Under the pieces are notes generated by a model. That model worked only from the letters and a program-made list of their open reading frames with translations, was not told the origin of the DNA and did no database searches. This document shows positions 1-6,235 of a DNA stretch of 8,203 bases, one piece after another; position 1 is the stretch's first letter; every line of letters starts with the position of its first letter. The stretch lies in assembly GCA_024691265.1 (NCBI GenBank), contig JAILNT010000361.1, forward strand, positions 1 to 8,203, read 5' to 3'. Position numbers and translations under genes: made by a program. Origin of the DNA: Treponema sp. (GTDB taxonomy: Bacteria > Spirochaetota > Spirochaetia > Treponematales > Treponemataceae).

Positions 1-1
1 A

Positions 2-1393
2 AATGCAACAGTATTGCTTGAAAAAATCAGAGCCGAGAAAGCGGAGAAAATCAAAAAAGGCGAACTAAAAGCTAACAAGAAAGATTCTTTTATTTTTTTA
101 GGAAGTGATAAACGGCATTATGAGCAGTTCGCTGATGGAACAGTTAAAGATATTGAAGATGAGATTCCGTTTGAAGTGCCTGAGGGATGGGCTTGGTGTA
201 GATTAACTAATGTCGCTATAACAGAACTTGGAAAAACTCTTGATGCAAAAAAGAACAAAGGCGAATCTTATGATTATTTATGTGCATTAAATGTAAAATG
301 GTACACATTTGATTTCACTACTTTGAAACAAATTCGACTTGAAGAAAAGGAAAAAGAAAGGTATTTAGTTAGAAAGGGGGATTTGCTAATTTGTGAAGGT
401 GGTGATGTTGGACGTTCCGCAATTTGGGAATCGGATAATCCTATTTATTATCAAAATGCGCTTCATCGAGTTAGATTTTACCAGAATATAAATCAATACT
501 TTTTTCTCCATGTTTTGAATTATTATAAAAACATTGGATTGATAGATGATGTAAGTGGTGGGGTTACAATTAAGCATTTCACCCAGAACTCTATGCAGAA
601 ACTGCTTTTTCCTCTTCCTCCACTCGTCGAGCAAGAGCAAATTGTCTCTCTAATCAAAACTATCTTCTTTCAAATTGAAATCTTGGAACAAAACAAAACC
701 GAATTACAAGATGCTATCAAACAAACAAAATCAAAAATCCTCGACCTGGCAATTCACGGTAAACTAGTCCCACAAAACCCGAATGATGAACCAGCAGAAC
801 AACTCTTAAAGCGCATTGCGACAAGTGATAACAGACCATACAAGAAGTTTGATGATGAAGAGCCTTTTGATATTCCTGAATCATGGTCTTGGTGTACATT
901 AGGTGAAATTTACACTCACACAACAGGCAAAGCATTAAAGAAGACAAATAACAAAGGAACTTTACGAAAATATATAACAACATCAAATCTATATTGGAAT
1001 TCTTTTGATTTCACAGAAGTTCGAGAAATGTATTTTACTGATGATGAACTTGAAAAATGTACAATTAAAAAAGGAGATTTAATTCTTTGCAATGGTGGTG
1101 ATGTAGGTCGCGCAGCAATCTGGAATTATGATTATGATATTTGCTATCAAAATCATGTATCAAGATTAAGACCAAAAAATGAAAAAATTAATAACAGCTT
1201 TTTCTTATACTTAATGATGATTTATAAACAACAAGGTATGCTTAACGGAAAAGGTGTTGGAATTACATCTTTATCAGCAAGTGATTTATTGTCTGCTGTT
1301 GTTCCACTACCTCCTTATTCCGAACAAAACAGAATAACAAAAGAAATTGAATGTCTTTATGAACAATTAAACATTATAAATAATCAATTATGA
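2..1393 (+). CDS. hsdS: Type I restriction-modification specificity subunit HsdS (5' end cut by window)
   Basis: HsdS selects the bipartite DNA target of a Type I restriction-modification complex (with HsdM and HsdR, not in this window). The frame is open from base 2, giving 463 visible codons. It opens with the basic segment VLLEKIRAEKAEKIKKGELK, which in many HsdS proteins lies about 30 residues after the start, so only a short N-terminus is missing. Visible order: TRD1 at about residues 55-208 (starts EIPFEVPEGWAWCRL, ends PLPP..EQ), central helical conserved region about 210-278 (KILDLAIHGKLVPQNPNDEP), TRD2 about 288-440 (PFDIPESWSWCTL to PLPPYSEQ), and a short helical tail ending at residue 463. 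The two TRDs are visibly homologous: both contain GGDVGR(S/A)AIW and YQN. The tail length matches that of both silent cassettes downstream, so the C-terminus looks natural. Family assignment is firm; the target sequence cannot be read. Confidence 0.93.
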   Translation, partial: NATVLLEKIRAEKAEKIKKGELKANKKDSFIFLGSDKRHYEQFADGTVKDIEDEIPFEVPEGWAWCRLTNVAITELGKTLDAKKNKGESYDYLCALNVKWYTFDFTTLKQIRLEEKEKERYLVRKGDLLICEGGDVGRSAIWESDNPIYYQNALHRVRFYQNINQYFFLHVLNYYKNIGLIDDVSGGVTIKHFTQNSMQKLLFPLPPLVEQEQIVSLIKTIFFQIEILEQNKTELQDAIKQTKSKILDLAIHGKLVPQNPNDEPAEQLLKRIATSDNRPYKKFDDEEPFDIPESWSWCTLGEIYTHTTGKALKKTNNKGTLRKYITTSNLYWNSFDFTEVREMYFTDDELEKCTIKKGDLILCNGGDVGRAAIWNYDYDICYQNHVSRLRPKNEKINNSFFLYLMMIYKQQGMLNGKGVGITSLSASDLLSAVVPLPPYSEQNRITKEIECLYEQLNIINNQL

Positions 1394-1420
1394 TTTTATA
1401 ATAATAGGTTTTGTAAAAAA

Positions 1421-1451
1421 TTTACACTAAATGATTATTTTGTGATATAAT
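1421..1451 (+). promoter_or_regulatory. Candidate sigma70-type promoter giving a leaderless mRNA
   Basis: TTTACA at 1421-1426 and a perfect TATAAT at 1446-1451 are separated by 19 bp, slightly longer than the usual 17. The ATG of the next gene is at 1459, only seven bases after the -10 box, so transcription would start at or next to the start codon. No Shine-Dalgarno sequence is visible before that ATG, which fits a leaderless transcript. The surrounding DNA is very AT-rich, so a chance match is possible. Confidence 0.45.
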
Positions 1452-1458
1452 TTTAAAA

Positions 1459-2466
1459 ATGACTGATGAAAGAAAAGTCCTCTACGAAGCTATAGAAAAA
1501 GAAAGGAACTCAAAACTTCTTGTTTATATAACAGGAGATAAAGCTGGGTGGGAAACCCAAATTGCAAATGATGCTACTGATTATATTACGGAGCACCTTG
1601 ATAAAATAGGTGTTGTTCCAAAAATATCGTTATTCCTATTTACAAATGGTGGTAATACTCTTGCAGGATGGAATATCGTTAATTTAATACGTCAGTTTTG
1701 TGATGATTTTGAGATTATTGTTCCAGGAAAGGCTCGAAGTACAGGTACATTAATGTGTCTTGGTGCAAATAGAATAATAATGACAAAACAAGCTACACTA
1801 GGCCCTATAGATCCAAGTGTAAATACTCCATTAAATCCAACAATTCCAAATGCTGGTCCACAGGCTAGAGTTCCAGTAAGTGTTGAAGCAATTAAAGGTT
1901 TTCTAGAACTTGCAAAACATGAATTAAATCTAAAAGATGAGCGAGCTCTTGCCGATATATTTAATGTATTGGCTGATAAAGTTCATCCACTAGTTTTAGG
2001 TGAAGTTTATAGAGCTATTGGACAAATTCAGATGTTAGCAAGAAAATTGCTTGTAAATCAGGTTACAGATGAAGAAAAAATAAAGAAAATAATATCTTTT
2101 CTTTGTAGTGAATCTGGAAGCCATGATTATACAATCAATAGACGCGAAGCAAAAAATGAACTTGGTTTAAACATTGAGAAGCCTTCTCAAGATTTATATG
2201 AATTGATAAACAAGACATATATTTCTATACGAGAAGAACTTGAATTAAGAAATCCTTTTAATCCTGATGCATATATAGGCAATGATGGTGCACGGGCATA
2301 TTCAATAAAACGAACCCTTGTAGAAAGTCTTCCTGGAGGTACAGACTGCTTTGTTTCGGAAGGTCGTTTTGCACGTGTTAGTATACCACCTATGCCACAG
2401 AATCCTGTACAACAAATAGCAATTCAGGATCAAAGAATATTCGAAGGATGGAAACACTATGATTAA
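1459..2466 (+). CDS. SDH_sah-type serine peptidase-like protein (ClpP/SppA fold)
   Basis: The 335-residue protein resembles the serine dehydrogenase proteinase (SDH_sah) group of the ClpP/SppA crotonase-like fold. The signature is an oxyanion-type stretch FTNGGNTLAG at residues 61-70, the likely nucleophile Ser94 in KARSTGTLMCLGANRI, and the following ATLGPIDPS at 112-120. Family members usually read S-A-G or S-G-G around the nucleophile; here it is S-T-G. I could not assign the second catalytic residue by eye. No signal peptide or membrane helix is seen, so it is probably cytosolic, unlike membrane-bound SppA. The start is the first ATG and has no ribosome site. It lies between hsdS and the cassette element and overlaps the next small gene by eight bases. 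Substrate and role are unknown; a link to the restriction system is inferred only from position. Confidence 0.78.
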   Translation: MTDERKVLYEAIEKERNSKLLVYITGDKAGWETQIANDATDYITEHLDKIGVVPKISLFLFTNGGNTLAGWNIVNLIRQFCDDFEIIVPGKARSTGTLMCLGANRIIMTKQATLGPIDPSVNTPLNPTIPNAGPQARVPVSVEAIKGFLELAKHELNLKDERALADIFNVLADKVHPLVLGEVYRAIGQIQMLARKLLVNQVTDEEKIKKIISFLCSESGSHDYTINRREAKNELGLNIEKPSQDLYELINKTYISIREELELRNPFNPDAYIGNDGARAYSIKRTLVESLPGGTDCFVSEGRFARVSIPPMPQNPVQQIAIQDQRIFEGWKHYD

Positions 2467-2677
2467 TTCTTTACAAACATCAAATGGTATAAGCCATTTA
2501 GCAAAGCAAACAACAGATATGGCACCTATCACCATTGATACCACAGTGGTTCCTACTGCTTTATCCAATATCGTTCGCTCAGATATTGTATATGTCGAAA
2601 ACTTAATTATCGATACACAACCTCAACCTATTCTTCCTGTGGAAAATATGGTAATACAACAAAGTATAATGCTTTAA
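2459..2677 (+). CDS. Small hypothetical protein, translationally coupled to the peptidase-like gene
   Basis: This 72-residue frame starts inside the last codons of the preceding gene (eight-base overlap, ATGATTAA). A possible ribosome site AAGGA at 2444-2448 lies ten bases upstream, so reinitiation after the peptidase gene is plausible. The protein is rich in Thr, Ile, Val, Pro and Gln, lacks Cys, has no membrane segment, and matches no family I recognise. It ends just before the intrinsic terminator, which fits its being the last gene of a two-gene unit. It could be a small partner or substrate of the peptidase-like protein, but that is position only, and a chance open frame is not excluded. 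Confidence 0.5.
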   Translation: MINSLQTSNGISHLAKQTTDMAPITIDTTVVPTALSNIVRSDIVYVENLIIDTQPQPILPVENMVIQQSIML

Positions 2678-2686
2678 TTGAACTAT

Positions 2687-2720
2687 AAAAGTGCCCCATT
2701 AATGCGAGGCACTTTTTTTT
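2687..2720. terminator. Bidirectional intrinsic terminator
   Basis: AAAAGTGCC at 2687-2695 pairs with GGCACTTTT at 2708-2716 around a 12-base loop, and the T-run continues to 2720. Reading leftward, the same stem is followed by TTTTAT. It lies between the end of the small gene at 2677 and the stop of the leftward recombinase at 2723, so it can terminate both converging transcripts. Confidence 0.85.
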
Positions 2721-2722
2721 AT

Positions 2723-3541
2723 TTACCACGTTACAATCTGATCAACAATTTCTTGTTGTTCGCTTGCAGTTCGCCTGAGGTAAATACGAGTTGTTTCAAT
2801 ACTTTCGTGTCCCATCAAATCAGCAAGTAAAGAAATATCATTGAACTTTTCAAGAAAGTTCTTTGCGTAACGATGCCGGAAAGAATGAGGATAGACAACC
2901 TTTGTGCTTATGCCATATTTTGCAGCATAAGTTTTAAGCTGTGTTGCAATTCCTCGTGTGGTAATACGTTCACCAAAGCGATTGAGAAAAACATATCCAA
3001 AAGTTCTGTTTATAGATTTAAGCCAGGCTTGGGCTTCTTCACGCAATAGTTTTGGAATATACAAACGACGAAGTTTTCCGCCTTTAGAATACAAATCAAA
3101 CCAGCCGATATTTACATGTTCAACTTTAATTTGTGTAAGTTCACTAACACGGGCACCAGTAGCACCTAGAAACCAGACAACAAAATACCATTCGATATTT
3201 CCATCCGCTTTAAGCTGTGCTTTGAAATATTGATAATCGGCATTGCTTATTACATTTTCCAGAAAGTTTTTCTGCTGGACCTTTACCTGTTTTAGCTGCA
3301 TTTTATCTTTACCAGTAAAAACGAGGTATTTGTTGATTGCCTGGATTCTAAGATTTACAGTCTTAGGTTTGAAATATTCCAAAAGCCAACCTTTGTAAGC
3401 TAGAAGGTTTTCTTTTGAAAAATCTTCATAGTTTTCTGTGTAATATTTAATAGTCCACAGATAGGAAGTAACAGTATTTTCCGAAAGGTTTTGTTTTCGT
3501 AAATACTGCTCAAATGGGAAGAGTTCATTTTGCTTTATCAT
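2723..3541 (-). CDS. Tyrosine recombinase (left copy)
   Basis: A 272-residue XerC/D-like site-specific recombinase. An N-terminal SAM-like core-binding domain covers about residues 8-85 and the catalytic domain about 100-265. The full catalytic set is visible: Arg131 (GARVSEL), Lys153 (YSKGGK), His219 and Arg222 (HSFRHRY), His245 (MGHES) and Tyr254 (TTRIYL). The ATG at 3541 is chosen over an upstream TTG at 3571 because GGAGG sits five bases before it and the TTG lies inside a leader hairpin. It transcribes outward from the cassette region. Its protein matches the right-hand copy except at three positions (Leu7, Phe8, Gln268 here; Gln, Thr, Glu there), yet the DNA differs at many third codon positions. 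Probable role: recombination at the inverted repeats that carry the hsdS cassettes. Confidence 0.93.
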   Translation of the reverse strand: MIKQNELFPFEQYLRKQNLSENTVTSYLWTIKYYTENYEDFSKENLLAYKGWLLEYFKPKTVNLRIQAINKYLVFTGKDKMQLKQVKVQQKNFLENVISNADYQYFKAQLKADGNIEWYFVVWFLGATGARVSELTQIKVEHVNIGWFDLYSKGGKLRRLYIPKLLREEAQAWLKSINRTFGYVFLNRFGERITTRGIATQLKTYAAKYGISTKVVYPHSFRHRYAKNFLEKFNDISLLADLMGHESIETTRIYLRRTASEQQEIVDQIVTW

Positions 3542-3624
3542 AAAAGCCTCCAATAAGTTTTTTTTGCACAAAAATGTGCCTTATTGGTGAATTTATCTTC
3601 TTAATGCAGACCTTATGAGAAGGT
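3523..3624. repeat. Left arm of 102/103-bp inverted repeat (candidate recombination site)
   Basis: This segment is the reverse complement of 4701-4803 apart from one extra T in the right copy. It covers the first 19 coding bases of the recombinase, its GGAGG site, the leader hairpin, and the first six and a bit codons of the cassette (RPYEKV region). Identity stops sharply on both sides. Because the adjacent recombinase coding DNA has drifted while this non-coding block has not, it is probably kept uniform by recombination or is under direct selection as a binding site. Confidence 0.85.
3550..3587 (-). promoter_or_regulatory. Recombinase leader hairpin, left copy
   Basis: Nested inverted repeats: CCAATAAG (3550-3557) pairs with CTTATTGG (3580-3587), and inside them GCACA (3566-3570) pairs with TGTGC (3575-3579) around a four-A loop. 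Eight T bases lie on one side only. In the recombinase transcript the outer stem takes up the first two bases of the GGAGG ribosome site. It could lower translation or form a recombinase binding site. It is not a terminator in the recombinase direction, where the hairpin is followed by A rather than U. Confidence 0.55.
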
Positions 3625-4156
3625 AGATGAGGAACCATTTGAGATACCTGCATCATGGAGGTGGGCTTTACTAAAAAATGTTGGGATAAAAACCGATACT
3701 GGTTATCCTTTTGACTCAGCAAAATTTAACACAGAATCTAAAAACCGTAATGCAATTATAAGAATTAGAGATATAGTTAGAGGATTTTCAGAAACATTTT
3801 CAGATGAAGTTTGTCCTGACTCTTATGTTGTAAATACAGGGGAAATTCTCATTGGTATGGATGGAGATTTTAATATTGCAAAATGGAAATCGAAACCAGC
3901 TTTATTGAATCAACGTGTATGTAGAATTAAAAAATCCATAAATGAAATAAATTTAGATTACTTTTTTTATTTACTTCCAATACCTCTCTTGGAAATAAAT
4001 AAATCTACATCCAGTATCACGGTAAAGCATCTTTCAAATAAACAAATCGAAAATATGCTATTTCCTATTCCACCTGTTTCAGAACAATACCGAATAGTTG
4101 AGACTATTGAGAAGTTATTTAGTAGATTAGACCAGATTCAAAAAAATATTGTCTAA
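3605..4156 (+). CDS. hsdS: Silent hsdS TRD2 cassette, left (no start codon)
   Basis: An intact frame of 183 residues encoding the second half of an HsdS: CRPYEKVDEEPFEIPASWRW at the front, one TRD with GEILIGMDGDFNIAKW, then FPIPPVSEQYRIV and a short helix ending LDQIQKNIV. It is preceded directly by an in-frame TAA (3602-3604) and has no start codon or ribosome site at its head; the first ATG, at 3857, is inside the TRD. The front matches the place in the full hsdS where DNRPYKKFDDEEPFDIPESW begins, so it is a ready-made replacement for TRD2. The TRD differs from those in hsdS and in the right cassette, so it should recognise a different half-site. It is probably unexpressed until joined to an hsdS 5' half. 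Confidence 0.85.
   Translation, partial: CRPYEKVDEEPFEIPASWRWALLKNVGIKTDTGYPFDSAKFNTESKNRNAIIRIRDIVRGFSETFSDEVCPDSYVVNTGEILIGMDGDFNIAKWKSKPALLNQRVCRIKKSINEINLDYFFYLLPIPLLEINKSTSSITVKHLSNKQIENMLFPIPPVSEQYRIVETIEKLFSRLDQIQKNIV
4127..4156. repeat. 30-bp near-palindromic overlap of two converging hsdS tails
   Basis: The same 30 bases encode the last nine residues and stop of both cassettes, one on each strand: LDQIQKNIV rightward and LDNIFLNLV leftward. TTAGAC at 4127-4132 reads Leu-Asp on one strand and Val-stop on the other, mirrored by GTCTAA at 4151-4156. Only the middle departs from a palindrome. Confidence 0.8.
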
Positions 4157-4720
4157 TGAGTCAAACAGTTCTTTTATTTTATTCAGAATTCTTGTTTGTT
4201 CATTCGACGGTGGAATAGGAATAAAAATTTTTTCAAGATTAGAACGTGAAATTCTTAATCTTGTAGTTCCTGTGCAATTTTCTTTGATTAATTCAAGGTA
4301 TTTATTTGAGATTGTGTAATATACAAATAGTTCTTTTGATATTAGTTCTTCGTTTAATCTAATAATTGTACAGTCAACTGCAGTAATAGTCCTCTCTGGT
4401 AATTTTGGAAGAATACAAGCTCTACCAACAGGTTCCGGAAGTCTTGAAATAAGAATATCTCCTTCAAAAATTTCATTACATCCCAAATTACTAAAAGTAT
4501 TTTCTGAAATATAATGATATTTTCCTTCCTTATCTTTAAAAATTCCAAATCCAATATTACCAGTTTGAATTAAACGAATACCTTTATCAGATTGATCTTT
4601 GGATTCAATCCAGTCTCCATCACCTATATAATTTACAATGTTCTTAATTGTTGTCCATTTCCAAGATGGCGGTATTTCAAACGGAATATCACCTTCTTTC
4701 ACCTTCTCATAAGGTCTGCA
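4127..4720 (-). CDS. hsdS: Silent hsdS TRD2 cassette, right (no start codon)
   Basis: An intact frame of 197 residues on the opposite strand to the left cassette. It begins CRPYEKVKEGDIPFEIPPSW, carries a TRD with GDILISRLPEPVGRACILP and TGTTRLRISRSNLEKI, and ends IPIPPSNEQTRIL plus a short helix closing LDNIFLNLV. The in-frame TAA just before Cys (4723-4721) and the lack of a ribosome site make it a silent module; a GTG at 4702 is a Val codon of the conserved RPYEKV and an unlikely start. The first codons lie in the inverted repeat shared with the left cassette. Its last 30 bases overlap the left cassette tail to tail. Its TRD is clearly different from the other three TRDs in the window, giving another possible specificity. 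Confidence 0.85.
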   Translation of the reverse strand, partial: CRPYEKVKEGDIPFEIPPSWKWTTIKNIVNYIGDGDWIESKDQSDKGIRLIQTGNIGFGIFKDKEGKYHYISENTFSNLGCNEIFEGDILISRLPEPVGRACILPKLPERTITAVDCTIIRLNEELISKELFVYYTISNKYLELIKENCTGTTRLRISRSNLEKIFIPIPPSNEQTRILNKIKELFDSLDNIFLNLV

Positions 4721-4803
4721 TTAAGAAGATAAATTCACCAATAAGGCACATTTTTTGTGCAAAAAAAACTTATTGGAGGCTTTTATGATAAAGCAAAATG
4801 AAC
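4701..4803. repeat. Right arm of 102/103-bp inverted repeat (candidate recombination site)
   Basis: This is the mirror copy of 3523-3624. It runs from the RPYEKV codons of the right cassette, through the hairpin and GGAGG, into the first 19 coding bases of the right recombinase. The only difference is one extra T in the hairpin loop. Recombination between the two arms would invert the roughly 1.08 kb holding both cassettes. Confidence 0.85.
4738..4776 (+). promoter_or_regulatory. Recombinase leader hairpin, right copy
   Basis: CCAATAAG (4738-4745) pairs with CTTATTGG (4769-4776), and GCACA (4746-4750) pairs with TGTGC (4756-4760) around a five-T loop, with eight A bases following. The final GG of the outer stem is the start of the GGAGG ribosome site (4775-4779) of the right recombinase, so folding would partly mask it. 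A recombinase binding site is an alternative reading. Confidence 0.55.
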
Positions 4804-5603
4804 AAACACCATTCGAGCAGTATCTACGAAAGCAGAATCTTTCGGAAAATACTGTCACTTCCTACCTGTGGACTATTAAGTATTACACAGAAAACTATGA
4901 GGACTTTTCAAAAGAAAATCTTCTTGCTTACAAAGGCTGGCTGTTGGAATACTTTAAGCCAAAAACTGTAAATCTTCGTATTCAGGCAATCAACAAATAT
5001 CTTGTTTTTACTGGTAAAGATAAAATGCAGCTTAAACAGGTAAAAGTTCAGCAAAAGAACTTTCTGGAAAATGTTATAAGCAATGCAGATTACCAATACT
5101 TCAAAGCTCAGCTTAAAGCGGACGGAAACATTGAATGGTATTTTGTAGTGTGGTTTCTTGGTGCAACAGGTGCTCGTGTTAGCGAACTTACACAAATTAA
5201 AGTTGAACATGTAAACATTGGCTGGTTTGATTTGTACTCAAAAGGTGGTAAGCTTCGTCGATTATATATTCCAAAACTCCTGAGAGAAGAAGCTCAGGCC
5301 TGGCTTAAATCTATTAACAGGACTTTTGGATATGTGTTTCTAAATCGTTTTGGAGAAAGAATCACAACACGAGGAATAGCAACACAACTGAAAACTTATG
5401 CTGCAAAATATGGAATAAGTACCAAGGTTGTTTATCCTCATTCATTCCGACATCGTTACGCTAAAAACTTTCTGGAAAAGTTCAATGACATTTCTTTACT
5501 TGCAGATTTAATGGGGCATGAAAGTATTGAAACGACCAGAATCTATTTACGGCGAACCGCTAGCGAACAACAAGAAATTGTTGATGAGATTGTGACCTGG
5601 TAA
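4785..5603 (+). CDS. Tyrosine recombinase (right copy)
   Basis: The second 272-residue XerC/D-like recombinase, with the same domain layout and an intact catalytic set (Arg131, Lys153, His219, Arg222, His245, Tyr254). It starts at the ATG with GGAGG five bases upstream, not at the TTG at 4755 in the hairpin. It differs from the left copy at residues 7, 8 and 268 only. In the first 120 coding bases I count about 15 nucleotide differences by eye, five of them in codons 7-8 and the rest silent. This pattern means both proteins have been kept functional since duplication. It points away from the cassettes and may act on the same inverted repeats; the two copies could be redundant or form mixed tetramers. 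Confidence 0.93.
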   Translation: MIKQNEQTPFEQYLRKQNLSENTVTSYLWTIKYYTENYEDFSKENLLAYKGWLLEYFKPKTVNLRIQAINKYLVFTGKDKMQLKQVKVQQKNFLENVISNADYQYFKAQLKADGNIEWYFVVWFLGATGARVSELTQIKVEHVNIGWFDLYSKGGKLRRLYIPKLLREEAQAWLKSINRTFGYVFLNRFGERITTRGIATQLKTYAAKYGISTKVVYPHSFRHRYAKNFLEKFNDISLLADLMGHESIETTRIYLRRTASEQQEIVDEIVTW

Positions 5604-5612
5604 GTATAAAAA

Positions 5613-5640
5613 AAAGACTCTCCTATAAAGAAGAGTCTTT
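5613..5640 (-). terminator. Intrinsic terminator between converging right recombinase and DUF4417 operon
   Basis: AAAGACTCT (5613-5621) pairs with AGAGTCTTT (5632-5640) around a ten-base loop. Reading leftward, a run of eight T follows the stem, so it mainly ends the leftward operon whose last gene stops at 5663. In the rightward direction only three T follow, so termination of the recombinase transcript would be weaker. Confidence 0.8.
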
Positions 5641-5662
5641 GGTAGTACAAGAACACTGTTTA

Positions 5663-6235
5663 TCAACTCTTTAATGAAATTTCTTTTCTATCACAGCTTG
5701 CAACAGTTCCATCTTCTTCATCAGACCACTCAGAGATAATATCTGTTATAGAGCGTATATCTCTTTGAATATCAGCTGTCTTTATAAAGAACATATCTTC
5801 TTCAAGGTGCCAATCACGCGAAATAACATAAGCTGATGAATCCGTTTTTATAATTACAGCATCGTCAGTTGAAATTTCATAAATTGATTTACCTGAAGAG
5901 TCTTTTACAATAATCTCATCTTTCACAATGATGATATCAGTTATGGTTTCATTTACTGAAGTTTCAATAACAGAATCTTCAATCATCAGGCAAAACGGAT
6001 TTTCAGCAGTAATCTGATTCACGTAGAACTTTGAAACATCTTCTGAGTCTCCAAAATAATCAATTTCAGTTAATTCATTTCGAAGTTCAATTTCTGCTTT
6101 TTCCGTTACAAGAGCGATATTGCCAAAAATCCTATTCCAGCTATCTTTCTGTTGAGATTTAAAACAAATCAGCCTTGTACCAATTAAAGACTTAAGTATT
6201 TGAACTTCTTTTTCATTTATACCGTGAACTATCAT
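5663..6235 (-). CDS. Hypothetical 190-residue protein, possible immunity partner
   Basis: I do not recognise a named family. The protein is acidic and looks beta-rich, with segments such as LIGTRLICF, WNRIFGNIALV and IDYFGDSEDVSKFYV near the N-terminus and an acidic patch SEWSDEEDG near the end. There is no signal peptide or membrane helix. It is the last gene of a leftward operon: its ATG overlaps the stop of the upstream gene (ATGA), and a clear GGAGGT (6246-6241) sits five bases before it inside that gene. Its place directly after a toxin-tip-like gene, its acidity and its general look resemble immunity proteins of polymorphic toxin systems. That is an inference from order and style, not from homology. 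Confidence 0.7.
   Translation of the reverse strand: MIVHGINEKEVQILKSLIGTRLICFKSQQKDSWNRIFGNIALVTEKAEIELRNELTEIDYFGDSEDVSKFYVNQITAENPFCLMIEDSVIETSVNETITDIIIVKDEIIVKDSSGKSIYEISTDDAVIIKTDSSAYVISRDWHLEEDMFFIKTADIQRDIRSITDIISEWSDEEDGTVASCDRKEISLKS

Noticed and set aside
2..1393. HsdS with three TRDs, because the visible start looks like the region after a TRD (LVPQDPNDEPA-type helix).
   Set aside because: Many HsdS proteins carry this helix at their very N-terminus before TRD1. Two TRDs are visible, so a missing N-terminus of about 30 residues is the simpler reading.
2302..2568. Leftward open frame antisense to the peptidase end and the small gene.
   Set aside because: No ribosome site, no recognisable domain, and it lies opposite a clear conserved gene; it is a shadow frame.
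4738..4776. Leader hairpin as an attenuator-type terminator of the recombinase gene.
   Set aside because: In the recombinase transcript the inner stem is followed by eight A, not U, so intrinsic termination in that direction is unlikely.
2723..5603. Composite transposon with the recombinase genes as its ends.
   Set aside because: The genes encode XerC/D-type tyrosine recombinases, not DDE transposases. No terminal repeats or target-site duplication are seen outside them, and the shared repeat lies at the inner ends.
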